A stretch of DNA of 64,000 nucleotides from PHAA01 sp964457945 (GTDB taxonomy: Bacteria; Bacillota; Syntrophomonadia; Syntrophomonadales; Syntrophomonadaceae). The notes under the pieces were generated by a model, which was not told the DNA's origin, made no database searches, and saw only the letters and a list, made by a program, of their open reading frames with translations. Of the stretch, positions 32,724-41,393 are shown in pieces. Made by a program: the position numbers and the translations under genes. The stretch spans positions 1-64,000 of the forward strand of contig CAYWFX010000002.1 of the NCBI GenBank assembly GCA_964457945.1. The letters are read 5' to 3'. The number at the start of each line of letters is the position of its first letter. The first letter of the stretch is position 1.

Positions 32724-35018
32724 CTAAACGGTTACATCAATTCCAAGAGGCCTAATCTTCTGGGTTACGTCCTCAAAACCAGGTTTTGCACCATTGATCT
32801 CCGCTGGAGAAACGCTTACCTTCACACCTAGATTGGACACTTTGAAACCCAGTCCTTGAAGATTAGCTACCAATTCCCCCATATTCTTGTTCATGTAATT
32901 GCAGGTAGACTGACTTTCTACAACTCCCTGCAGCTTAATAGTTCCCTGGCGATGCCAGTTTACATGAAAAAGAACTATCCCCATTTTACTGGTATTCAGC
33001 GAGACCACAAAATTCAGGTTATCTAAATCTTTAAGCTTTTGGCGGCTATCTTTGTTTATCTTCAACTGGCACATACTGTACCCATTATCCATCTTCACCG
33101 GAAAAGAGAAATAATAGCTGCTAACATTCTCGCCTGGGGTCCGAGATGACGTATTAAAAAGTCGTTGACCGGATATTTCTTTTTCCAAATTTTCTAACCG
33201 CAACGAAAAATCTTTTAACGAGCTAATCTTCTCCCCTACTCCCTGATCGGTGGCCAGGTCTTTCAATAACAGCAAGGCCTTTATAATTTCTCGTTCCGAC
33301 TGGGTGCTGTTCTGAATTTTTTCTGCGATTTTATCAGAAGAAGATGCGGGATCAAGCTCCACGATGTCTACTAATGTCTGTAAAAGATTCACGACCCGCC
33401 GGGCCAGGTTATCCTGAGGCAGCCCAGAATCATTATCTGTTGGAACCACAGGCGTTTCTCCTGACAAAACCTGGCTCCCATCTGATTGACCTGTTTTCAA
33501 CGCGGTATTTACATCAGGTTCAGCTGTTCCGACACTTGCAGGCACGAACTTTAAAAGGTTTTCCAAGATAACCCTCGGTGTTTCCGAAACTGCTGCTCTC
33601 GAAGCATTCTGAGAAGGAGCTTCTGCCTCACCATCAGGAACGATCGGCTGAGAAATACCTGTACTCCCTTCCCTCGCTGGATTGGCTGTATTTGTACCCT
33701 GTGCAACATTACTTGCCTGCAATGTAACTGCACCCTTTACCGGGTTAGCCGGGACTGTCTCTTGAGCAGGACTGGTACTTGGAGGTGTTGCCTCCCCTTT
33801 GACTTGATTAGCATTAGCTATCTCCTTAGCTGTATTCGATCCTAATGGTAGTGGCTCAGCTTTCACTGGGACTGCTGGAGCCCCCTCCTGACTAACATTA
33901 CTTGCCTGCGGTGCGGGTTCCCCTCTACCCGATGCGGTCAGAGCTGCTTCACCCTTAACCGAGCTGGCCAAGACTGACCCTTGAGCAGCACTGGCTGTCG
34001 GAGCAGTTGGTGCCCCCTTCACTTGACTCGCCGTAGCTATCTCCTTAGCGGTATTCGATGCTAAAGGCACTGGCTCAGCTTTCACTGAAGCTGGAGCCCC
34101 TTCCTGACTAAGACTAGCTGCCTGCGGTGCGAGTTCCCCTCTACCCGGTACGGTCGGGGCTGCTGACTGACCAACACTCACTCCTGGCTGAGCCACTTCG
34201 CCCTTTACCGGGACGGCTGAGACTGTTTCTTGAGCAATACTGGCTGTCGTAGCAGCTGATTCCCCTTTCACTGAGCTTAGCGATGGTTCAGGACCGGAAG
34301 CTGCTAATGTCGATGAAGTAACTATGCTCCCTGAAGGCACTGATTCAGTAGTAGTATTAATGACAGAAGACGCAGCCGTAGCTGACACTGTTTGAAGTGA
34401 CGATGTTTCTGATGCCGATGTTGGAGTAATCTGAGTTGCCAATGTACTAAGCAAACGATTGAGCACGGTTAGTAGTTGAGCCTTATTCGTTTCAGGAGAT
34501 AGAAAGCTAGCCAAGGCCATAAGGGCTTCCCGGTTTACTATTCCCCGAGAAAGAGCGAAAGCTGCTATCTCAAGATTTCTAGGGTTATTTCCACCTATTA
34601 GTTTGACGACTCGAGCCAATTCATTAAGGCTATCAGGGGTAACCGGCAGATTATGCTGCACCAGCTTGCTAGCCAGGAGAACGGTTTCCTCCTTGGCCGT
34701 TATACCCATTTGCAGAAGATTGGCCTTAATATTGGCATTTTCAATCTTTCCCATCATTTCCGGGCTAACTAGCTTTAGATAGGTCTTGCCATTGCGAAAA
34801 TCATCTACCATGAGATACAATTCCTGGCCAGGCTTGACCGGTACCTCGGCCACCGCTTCGACTAATTTGCCCTTGATAACAATCATTACCAGGCCATCCG
34901 GTCTCACCTCTTGCACCGTTCCCTTAACCATTTCCCCCTTATTCAGGCTGACCCCGCCATCCTTGGGGGAACTGACATTTAATGTGACTTTATTTAAAGA
35001 GATTTGGCTGGGCTCCAT
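32724..35018 (-). CDS. FliK-like flagellar hook-length control protein, repeat-rich
   Basis: This protein of about 764 residues has a folded N-terminal part to about 200 and a long Ala/Ser/Thr/Pro/Val-rich middle (about 200-520). The middle contains repeated blocks such as KGE(A/V), QEGAP, SNTAKEIA and NQVKG. The C-terminal domain resembles FliK_C (YYFSFPVKMDNGYSMCQLKI through LGVKVSVSPAEI). An 85-residue stretch in the middle (from GRGELAPQ to about GRGEPAPQ and onward) is duplicated. ATG 35018 is chosen for GGAGGT; the start overlaps rnhB by 29 nt. FliK measures hook length and triggers the FlhB switch, and the next gene encodes an FlhB-like partner. No other flagellar genes are in view. 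Confidence 0.8.
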   Translation of the reverse strand: MEPSQISLNKVTLNVSSPKDGGVSLNKGEMVKGTVQEVRPDGLVMIVIKGKLVEAVAEVPVKPGQELYLMVDDFRNGKTYLKLVSPEMMGKIENANIKANLLQMGITAKEETVLLASKLVQHNLPVTPDSLNELARVVKLIGGNNPRNLEIAAFALSRGIVNREALMALASFLSPETNKAQLLTVLNRLLSTLATQITPTSASETSSLQTVSATAASSVINTTTESVPSGSIVTSSTLAASGPEPSLSSVKGESAATTASIAQETVSAVPVKGEVAQPGVSVGQSAAPTVPGRGELAPQAASLSQEGAPASVKAEPVPLASNTAKEIATASQVKGAPTAPTASAAQGSVLASSVKGEAALTASGRGEPAPQASNVSQEGAPAVPVKAEPLPLGSNTAKEIANANQVKGEATPPSTSPAQETVPANPVKGAVTLQASNVAQGTNTANPAREGSTGISQPIVPDGEAEAPSQNASRAAVSETPRVILENLLKFVPASVGTAEPDVNTALKTGQSDGSQVLSGETPVVPTDNDSGLPQDNLARRVVNLLQTLVDIVELDPASSSDKIAEKIQNSTQSEREIIKALLLLKDLATDQGVGEKISSLKDFSLRLENLEKEISGQRLFNTSSRTPGENVSSYYFSFPVKMDNGYSMCQLKINKDSRQKLKDLDNLNFVVSLNTSKMGIVLFHVNWHRQGTIKLQGVVESQSTCNYMNKNMGELVANLQGLGFKVSNLGVKVSVSPAEINGAKPGFEDVTQKIRPLGIDVTV

Positions 35019-35673
35019 AAGCACCTCCAAATATTGATTTGACTGGTTCAAAGCTTTCCCGGTGAATAGGGGTAGGACCAAAATTATCCAATGCTATAAT
35101 ATGATCACGGGTAGCATAACCCTTATGCCTGGCAAAACCATAACCAGGATACATTCCATCATAAGCCTGCATAGACTCATCCCTCTCGACCTTCGCCAGA
35201 ATGGATGCGCAGGCAATAGAAATGCTCAAGCTATCACCCTTAATAATCGGGTATTGTCTAATATTTATATCGGGTATTTTCACAGCATCAATGAGCAGAA
35301 AATCAGGAACTGGCAAAAGTTCATTTACAGCGATACGCATAGCCTCTTTGGTAGCCTGCAATATGTTGGTCTGGTCAATGCGCTGAGGAGAAATCATCAC
35401 CACTGACCAGGCCAAAGCCTCCCGTTTAATTTCCACTACTAGTTGCAGCCTTTTTTTCTCACTAAGCAACTTGGAGTCGTTTACGCCGGCCAGAAAAAAA
35501 TCCCGAGGCAGAATAACCGCCGCTGCCGCTACCGGTCCAGCGATACACCCCCGGCCCACTTCGTCGATTCCTGCAACCCTTTGGTAACCCTCCTGATAGG
35601 CTCCATTTTCGTAGGATTTCAGCTTTTCGATACGCTCTATTTCTAAAGTCAGAGTCTCAGTTTTCAACCCCAT
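34990..35673 (-). CDS. rnhB: Ribonuclease HII
   Basis: RNase HII removes single ribonucleotides and RNA primers from DNA. This 227-residue protein has the catalytic blocks GIDEVGRGCIAGPVAAAAVIL (Asp and Glu), VNDSKLLSEKKR, LLIDAVKIP and SISIACASILAKVERD. Length is normal. The gene overlaps the FliK-like gene and opens the cluster rnhB, fliK-like, flhB-like, yraN. The Shine-Dalgarno is weak (GGTGG). Confidence 0.96.
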   Translation of the reverse strand: MGLKTETLTLEIERIEKLKSYENGAYQEGYQRVAGIDEVGRGCIAGPVAAAAVILPRDFFLAGVNDSKLLSEKKRLQLVVEIKREALAWSVVMISPQRIDQTNILQATKEAMRIAVNELLPVPDFLLIDAVKIPDINIRQYPIIKGDSLSISIACASILAKVERDESMQAYDGMYPGYGFARHKGYATRDHIIALDNFGPTPIHRESFEPVKSIFGGAYGAQPNLFK

Positions 35674-35708
35674 TTATTGTCCCACCACCCAACGTAGAGG
35701 CTAGCCCC

Positions 35709-37658
35709 TTATTTCAGTAACCCGGCGATGGTATTACCCAACATTTCACCTTCCAGTATGGCTTCTTTAAATCCTCTCACTTTTAAAGCATCACCGATAA
35801 GAAAAACAAAAGGTACTTCTTCCTGAACTATACTAAAAAGTTCATTCTGCGGTTTAAAACCAGTAGCCCAAACCACCCAGTCAACAGGCAATTGTTCTTC
35901 AACTCCAGCAACTTCTATACGCACACTGTCGGGCATTATCTCTACCACTCGGGCTCCATTTCTCTTTTCTACCCCGGCATCTTCCAAACTGGTCATCAAA
36001 GCGCGGCGGTTTTTCCTCTCCATTTCGGCAGCCATAGAGGACCCTGCTTCCAGTATAGTCACCTGATTACCTCTGGGCAGTAAATAATCCGCTACCTCAC
36101 ACCCGGTAGTTCCACCTCCAATTACCACTACCTTCTGCCCAGCCATCTCTACCTTTCCACCCAAGACCTCAAGTGCCTCCACGCAATTGCTCTGATCACT
36201 GCCTGCCAATGCAGGTCGGACTGCTTTTGATCCAGTCGCCAGCACCAAAGCATCAGGCTTGCTTGCCCGAAGAATATCGAGCGTAAATTCATGGTTAAGT
36301 ACCAGCTCTACTTCCGATTTATATATCTCTCTAACCATATAATTGCGCAAAGCCAAAACTTGTTCCTTATGGGGTGGAACTCCGGCCAAACCCATAAATC
36401 CTCCTAATTCAGCTTCTTTTTCATATAATGTCACCTTCAGACCTTGCCGCCGCAGGGATATCGCAGCCTGCATTCCAGCTGGCCCGCCACCAACTATCAC
36501 CACTCTGGCCTGCTTCTGAACCGTATTCTCTTGGTTCAACATAGTTTCACGGCCGCAAAATGGATTCACCGTACAGCGAATCCCCAGGCCCTTAAAACCG
36601 TTAGCTATACAATTGTTACAGCTTATACACGGACGAATATCTGCCACTTCATTTTGGCGTGCTTTGTTAACCCATTCCGGATCGGCCAGCAGGCTGCGAC
36701 CCAGAAAGATAAAATCAGCTTTCTTATCTACCAGTACCTGATTAGCAAAATCGGGATTACGTATCATTCCTCCAGAAATGACAGGGATATCAACCACCTT
36801 TTTTACCGCTTCTGCCAGGTATACCCGCCAGCCTTGCTCATAAGCAGCGGGCTCTATACTTTTCAAACCTGACTCATAGGTACCGCTGGAACAGTTGATA
36901 ATATCCACCCCAGATTTTTCCAAACACTTACAAACCTCCAGGCTCTCTTCTAATTCCAATCCACCCTGAATGAAATCATCAATATTAAGACGAACTGAAA
37001 TGGTCAATTCAGGTATAACCTCTTTTATTTCGGTAACGATCTCCAACAAGAAGCGCTGCCGATTTTGCAAGCTGCCACCGTATTCATCGCTGCGTTGATT
37101 GGTATGGGGTGATAAAAACTGGTTTATCAAATATCCATGGGCTGCATGTAGTTCAACCCCATCAAATCCTGCTCGGTGAGCATAATGGGCTGCGGCTATG
37201 AATTCATTTATAATCTGCTTTACTTCCAGTGTAGTCAACTCTCGGGGAATTTCCCTCATAATAGTACAGGGAATGGCTGAGGGAGCTACCGGCTGTTCAC
37301 CTCCACATACCAAGCTAGAAGTCTGCCTGCCGGCATGGAAAAGCTGGATGAAAGTCCGGCTCCCATTGGCTCGTATAGCTTCGCTAAGTCTATTCAAACC
37401 CAAAACAAACCGGGGATTAGATATATACAACTGCCCAAAACCCTCGTTAGCAACCAGTGGAGCGATGCAGGCCGCTTCGACTATTACCAATCCCACACCT
37501 CCGCGAGCCCGGGCAGCGTAGTGAGCGATTAGGGCTTCACTTACTTCTCCATTAATATAGGCCAAATGAGTAGCCATAGGTGCCATTACAATGCGGTTAC
37601 GTACCCACAAGTTACCAATATAACCCGGTCTAAAAAGTTCTGGAAAATAATCATTCAT
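35709..37658 (-). CDS. OYE-type NADH:flavin oxidoreductase / 2,4-dienoyl-CoA reductase-like
   Basis: This 649-residue protein of the FadH/enoate reductase family has an FMN TIM barrel at about residues 1-330 (RNRIVMAPMATHLA, GFDGVELHAAHGYLINQFLSPHTNQRSDEYGG). A [4Fe-4S] Cys cluster follows in the order C-x2-C-x2-C-x11-C near 343-360. Then come FAD- and NAD(P)-binding domains (VVIVGGGPAGMQAAI, VVVIGGGTTGCEVADYL). These enzymes reduce unsaturated acyl-CoA or enoates. It is next to a CoA-transferase gene and may remove double bonds from unsaturated fatty acids. AAGGCGG precedes the ATG. Confidence 0.93.
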   Translation of the reverse strand: MNDYFPELFRPGYIGNLWVRNRIVMAPMATHLAYINGEVSEALIAHYAARARGGVGLVIVEAACIAPLVANEGFGQLYISNPRFVLGLNRLSEAIRANGSRTFIQLFHAGRQTSSLVCGGEQPVAPSAIPCTIMREIPRELTTLEVKQIINEFIAAAHYAHRAGFDGVELHAAHGYLINQFLSPHTNQRSDEYGGSLQNRQRFLLEIVTEIKEVIPELTISVRLNIDDFIQGGLELEESLEVCKCLEKSGVDIINCSSGTYESGLKSIEPAAYEQGWRVYLAEAVKKVVDIPVISGGMIRNPDFANQVLVDKKADFIFLGRSLLADPEWVNKARQNEVADIRPCISCNNCIANGFKGLGIRCTVNPFCGRETMLNQENTVQKQARVVIVGGGPAGMQAAISLRRQGLKVTLYEKEAELGGFMGLAGVPPHKEQVLALRNYMVREIYKSEVELVLNHEFTLDILRASKPDALVLATGSKAVRPALAGSDQSNCVEALEVLGGKVEMAGQKVVVIGGGTTGCEVADYLLPRGNQVTILEAGSSMAAEMERKNRRALMTSLEDAGVEKRNGARVVEIMPDSVRIEVAGVEEQLPVDWVVWATGFKPQNELFSIVQEEVPFVFLIGDALKVRGFKEAILEGEMLGNTIAGLLK

Positions 37659-37689
37659 ATCTTAAACCGCCTTTTTAATAATTTATTTT

Positions 37690-37717
37690 ATTATATCATA
37701 AGGAAAAGAAGTGCGAA
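37690..37717 (-). promoter_or_regulatory. Candidate sigma-A promoter of the OYE-type gene
   Basis: On the minus strand TTCGCA and TATAAT are 16 nt apart, about 25-30 nt before the ATG. The -10 is perfect and the -35 poor. Confidence 0.45.
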
Positions 37718-37777
37718 TCTCATTACGACCGTTTGGAAGTTGAACATGAACGGAGCACAAGGCCTTTTCACAGGTTG

Positions 37778-37810
37778 AAAAAAACGGCGGAAAATCATCC
37801 GCCGTTTTTT
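37778..37810 (-). terminator. Strong terminator after the second CoA-transferase gene
   Basis: AAAACGGCGGA and TCCGCCGTTTT form an 11-bp stem with A- and T-runs on either side. It can act in both directions; on the minus strand it ends the gene at 37866-39203. Confidence 0.9.
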
Positions 37811-37865
37811 ATTAAATTATATTAATTTATCTAGTCAAAGCTCTTGGTTCTATATTTCAATGTGC

Positions 37866-39203
37866 CTATTTTTTGTTGCTCTTGCGCCAGATTCTCATCG
37901 AATCAGCAGCTTTGATCAATTCATCCTGGAAAATGGGATTGGCAATACTTATTAATTTCTCAGCTCTCTCCCAGGAGGTCATACCTTTCAGATTAACCTT
38001 GCCATATTCAGTAACGACCCATTGTACTACTGAACGAGAGTCGGTTACTATGGTGCCGGGGTCTAAGGTAGGAATAATACGGGATTTGGGTTCGCCAGCT
38101 TTTCCATAAGTCGAGGACATACACATAAAGCTCTTGCCGCCCTTGGAACGGTATGCTCCCATTACGAAGTCCAGCTGTCCGCCGGTGCCGCTGATATGTC
38201 TGTAACCCGCAGACTCGGAGTTGATCTGGCCGAATAGATCGATCTCGACCCCGTTGTTAATGGACATGAAGTTGTCTATCTGTCCCACTACACAGGGATC
38301 ATTGGTATAGTCAACCGGGCAGGCCATACAGCCTGGATTATTGTCGAGGAATTCGTAGGTTTTATTGGTGCCGGCAGCAAAGGCAAAACTCTGGCGGCCC
38401 TTATCTATATTTTTCTTCATGCCATTGATCTTACCCTGATTGGAGATATCAACAAAAGCATCTACATACATTTCAGTATGCACACCCAGGTCTTTGAGGT
38501 CGGATTGAGCTATCATCATGCCAACGGCATTCGGCATCCCGCCGATACCGAGCTGGAGGCAGGCGCCATTGGGGATTTCATCCACAATCAATTTAGCTAC
38601 GGCTGCATCAATATCGTTGGGTGCAGCGGCTCCCAATTGAGCCATCGGAGGATTGTCCCCTTCAATTACAAAGTCCACCTCAGAAATATGGATAGTGTTT
38701 TCAGTACCACCTAGGCATACGGGCTGGTTCTGGTTGACTTCTACTATCTTTATCTTGGACACTTCAAAAGTAGCCCGCGCATGTGAAGGCGATGGGCCAA
38801 AGTTGAAATAACCATGCTTATCCATCGGAGTAACCTGGCAAACTGCAACGCCAATGGGATCAACATTTTCTCTATAATATCTGGGCACTTCCGAATAACG
38901 GATAGAAGCATAATATCCTATGCCTGCTTCGGCCAGTTTCCGGCCTGCACCGGTCATATGCCAAGAATGCCAGCTGAAGTGATCCCCAGGATTTTCGACC
39001 TGGAATACTGCCGGCATCCACAATGCAACGCCGCCTCTGATTTTAACATCGGTTAGTTCACTGGCTCTGGCCGCCAGAGCTTTGTCAAAAGCCACAGTAT
39101 GTGCAGCGCACCAGCCGTAATCGACCCAATCTCCGGAATTAACTTTCTTAGCTGCCTCTGCGGCAGATATTAATTTGCCTTTATAATCTTCTAAATAACT
39201 CAC
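37866..39203 (-). CDS. Acetyl-CoA hydrolase/transferase family CoA-transferase (2)
   Basis: This 445-residue enzyme has the same family plan as the product of 7022-8383: LQLGIGGMPNAVG in the middle and SESAGYRHISGTGG holding the presumed catalytic Glu. The two are clearly paralogous but differ in many positions, so substrate use may differ. It is a single-gene unit between a strong terminator and a sigma-54-type promoter at 39489-39503. AGGAGG precedes the ATG. The divergent gene encodes a CoA-disulfide reductase-like protein, and the downstream gene an OYE-type reductase. This fits CoA-linked fatty-acid metabolism. Confidence 0.92.
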   Translation of the reverse strand: MSYLEDYKGKLISAAEAAKKVNSGDWVDYGWCAAHTVAFDKALAARASELTDVKIRGGVALWMPAVFQVENPGDHFSWHSWHMTGAGRKLAEAGIGYYASIRYSEVPRYYRENVDPIGVAVCQVTPMDKHGYFNFGPSPSHARATFEVSKIKIVEVNQNQPVCLGGTENTIHISEVDFVIEGDNPPMAQLGAAAPNDIDAAVAKLIVDEIPNGACLQLGIGGMPNAVGMMIAQSDLKDLGVHTEMYVDAFVDISNQGKINGMKKNIDKGRQSFAFAAGTNKTYEFLDNNPGCMACPVDYTNDPCVVGQIDNFMSINNGVEIDLFGQINSESAGYRHISGTGGQLDFVMGAYRSKGGKSFMCMSSTYGKAGEPKSRIIPTLDPGTIVTDSRSVVQWVVTEYGKVNLKGMTSWERAEKLISIANPIFQDELIKAADSMRIWRKSNKK

Positions 39204-39488
39204 GAAATAGCCTCCTCAATATTATTTCTCTATATAGTTTGCTTTTGTTACTGATCTTATTCCCCCTGTTTCCCAAACACCCCCTTTCTTGTCTGTCCTC
39301 GAAGAATCCTTGTCCATTTACCCTACAAAAAAGTGGTTACATGCCTTAATATAAGCATGGTTCTATCAACACTCTAAATTTCCAGGCATAGGCCTGCTAT
39401 TAAAGCTGTATCTCAACTGAAAATACTGTAAAATAGGATGTGGGATAACATACTAAATAATAATAGATGGAAATAGTATAAAAAACAC

Positions 39489-39503
39489 GCAAGAAACGTG
39501 CCT
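39489..39503 (-). promoter_or_regulatory. Sigma-54 (-24/-12) promoter for CoA-transferase 2
   Basis: On the minus strand AGGCACGTTTCTTGC matches TGGCACGNNNNTTGC at every defined position except the first, with GG and GC at the right spacing. Transcription should start near 39477, giving a leader of about 270 nt. Confidence 0.8.
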
Positions 39504-39590
39504 GAGCTTTGTATTTTACTGGGAAAGGCAACAAACTCCCTATTAACCGATATGCATTACCATTAGTATTAAAATAATAATTACGTCACA

Positions 39591-39626
39591 ATGCATTATC
39601 GCATCAAATTTGATGTGTTTATGCAT
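39591..39626. promoter_or_regulatory. Two-level symmetric palindrome, candidate activator site
   Basis: The core CATCAAATTTGATG (39602-39615) is a perfect 14-bp palindrome. At 5 nt on each side stands ATGCAT (39591-39596 and 39621-39626), so the whole 36-bp element is symmetric. It is centred about 130 nt upstream of the predicted sigma-54 start and about 70 nt before the divergent gene. Confidence 0.7.
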
Positions 39627-39677
39627 CATACACCGAGAACTGGTCATATTTAATTTGAGAAAGGCAGGCGAATAATA

Positions 39678-41324
39678 ATGGGAAAAAAAGTAATAATAGT
39701 GGGGGGCGTTGCTGCAGGTGCCAGTACCGCAGCCCGTTTAAGAAGAATGGATGAAGAGGCTGAAATCATTATGTTGGAACGCGGTGAATATATATCCTTT
39801 GCAAATTGCGGTTTGCCCTATTATGTGGGGGGAGTTATTGAACAAAGAAACCGCCTGTTAGTGCAGACGCCAAGGTCCATGCAACGTCGCTTCAATATTG
39901 ATGTAAGAACTAATAGTGAGGTTCAAAGCATTATCCCTGACGAGAAAGTGGTCATCATTAATAATACCCTCTTAGATCAGAGCTACCGAGAAAGCTATGA
40001 TTATCTGGTGCTTTGTCCCGGAGCAAATCCAATTATTCCGGACATCCCAGGCATACACCAGCCTAATGTTTTTACAGTGAGAAACGTGCCCGACAGCGAT
40101 GTGATCAAACAGTACATCGAATTACACCGGCCGGCTACAGCGGTAATCATGGGCGGGGGATTTATCGGTCTGGAAATGGCAGAAATGCTTCACGAACTTA
40201 ATATCCATGTTACCTTAGTAGAAGCTTCTGATCAGGTATTAGGGGTATTGGATCCTGAAATGGCGGCAATCGTCCATAAGTATTTACAAGACCAAGGCAT
40301 TGAGCTATGTCTGTCGGATCGAGCCGTATCCTTGGAAGGCTCCTCCAGCGTGGAGACAGTCATTCTGAATAGCGGCAGGTCCATTTCGGCTGATATGGTG
40401 GTGCTGGGAATCGGAGTCAAACCTGAAGCCTGGTTGGCAGCAGAGGCCAGCCTGGCCATCGGTTCAACTGGAGGTATTCTGGTAGACGAGTACCTGAGAA
40501 CTTCTGACCCCTATATATATGCGGCCGGAGATGCCATACAGGTAAAGGATTTTATCACCGGGCAGGATTCACTGCTGCCCCTGGCATCACCAGCCAATCG
40601 TCAAGGATGGTTAATCGCCAACAACCTTTGCGGGCGTTCCAGCAAATACAGCGGTGCTCAAGGTACAGCCATAGTAAAGGTTATGGATATGACAGTAGCC
40701 GTAACCGGCAAAAATGAAAAGGCCCTTCGCAAGTTGGAATGGGTTTTCCAGGCCTGTCATGCTCAACCTAATTCTCATGCCACTTATTACCCGGGAGCAA
40801 CTCAGATGATGGCAAAATTACTATTTAATCCTGAAAACGGCACGGTTCTTGGTGCCCAGATTGTAGGTTGGGATGGGGTGGATAAAAGGATTGATGTGCT
40901 TGCTACCGCAATTCGAGCGGGAATGACCGTTTTTGACTTGCAGGAGCTTGAACTGGCCTACGCGCCGCCCTTCTCTTCTGCCAAGGATCCGGTTAATATG
41001 CTGGCCTACGCAGCTTCCAATATTGTACGCAAAGATATTGAAGTGGTTCACTGGCCTGAGGTGGCAGAACTCGTTGAAGGAGGTGCTTTCTTGATTGATG
41101 CACGCACTCCTCAAGAATATCAGCATGGCGCGGTAACGAACGCTCACAATATTCCCGTGGATGAAATTAGGGATCGCTTAGATGAAATTCCCCCGGATCA
41201 AGAAATTCTCGTCTACTGCGGTCAGGGTCTGCGGAGTTATATAGTAAACCGTATTCTTCTCCAGAAGGGCTATGATGTGAAAAATATCAGCGGCGGTTAT
41301 GAACTGTACAAGTATCAGATATAG
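39678..41324 (+). CDS. CoA-disulfide reductase with rhodanese domain
   Basis: This 548-residue flavoprotein has an N-terminal FAD site (VIIVGGVAAGASTAARLRR), the single redox Cys44 in FANCGLPYYVGG, an NAD(P)H site (VIMGGGFIGLEMAEML) and AAGDAIQV. After the dimer domain comes a rhodanese domain at about residues 465-548 with active Cys514 in VYCGQGLRS. This matches the CoADR-RHD class, which reduces CoA disulfide, CoA persulfide or polysulfide with NAD(P)H. AAAGGCAGG precedes the ATG. It is divergent from a CoA-transferase gene and shares a regulatory region with it, so maintenance of the CoA thiol pool during fatty-acid oxidation is plausible. Confidence 0.93.
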   Translation: MGKKVIIVGGVAAGASTAARLRRMDEEAEIIMLERGEYISFANCGLPYYVGGVIEQRNRLLVQTPRSMQRRFNIDVRTNSEVQSIIPDEKVVIINNTLLDQSYRESYDYLVLCPGANPIIPDIPGIHQPNVFTVRNVPDSDVIKQYIELHRPATAVIMGGGFIGLEMAEMLHELNIHVTLVEASDQVLGVLDPEMAAIVHKYLQDQGIELCLSDRAVSLEGSSSVETVILNSGRSISADMVVLGIGVKPEAWLAAEASLAIGSTGGILVDEYLRTSDPYIYAAGDAIQVKDFITGQDSLLPLASPANRQGWLIANNLCGRSSKYSGAQGTAIVKVMDMTVAVTGKNEKALRKLEWVFQACHAQPNSHATYYPGATQMMAKLLFNPENGTVLGAQIVGWDGVDKRIDVLATAIRAGMTVFDLQELELAYAPPFSSAKDPVNMLAYAASNIVRKDIEVVHWPEVAELVEGGAFLIDARTPQEYQHGAVTNAHNIPVDEIRDRLDEIPPDQEILVYCGQGLRSYIVNRILLQKGYDVKNISGGYELYKYQI

Positions 41325-41393
41325 AGTATATCTTAGGGGCTATCAACGAATAAAAGACCGGAGTAAATGGCTAGTTTATTTATTGATAATCCC

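Noticed and set aside
41325..41393. Imperfect ATCAA-rich hairpin between the CoA-disulfide reductase gene and rbgA as a bidirectional terminator
   Set aside because: Two mismatches, weak A-T pairing and no clear T-run; it may end transcripts but I cannot support it.
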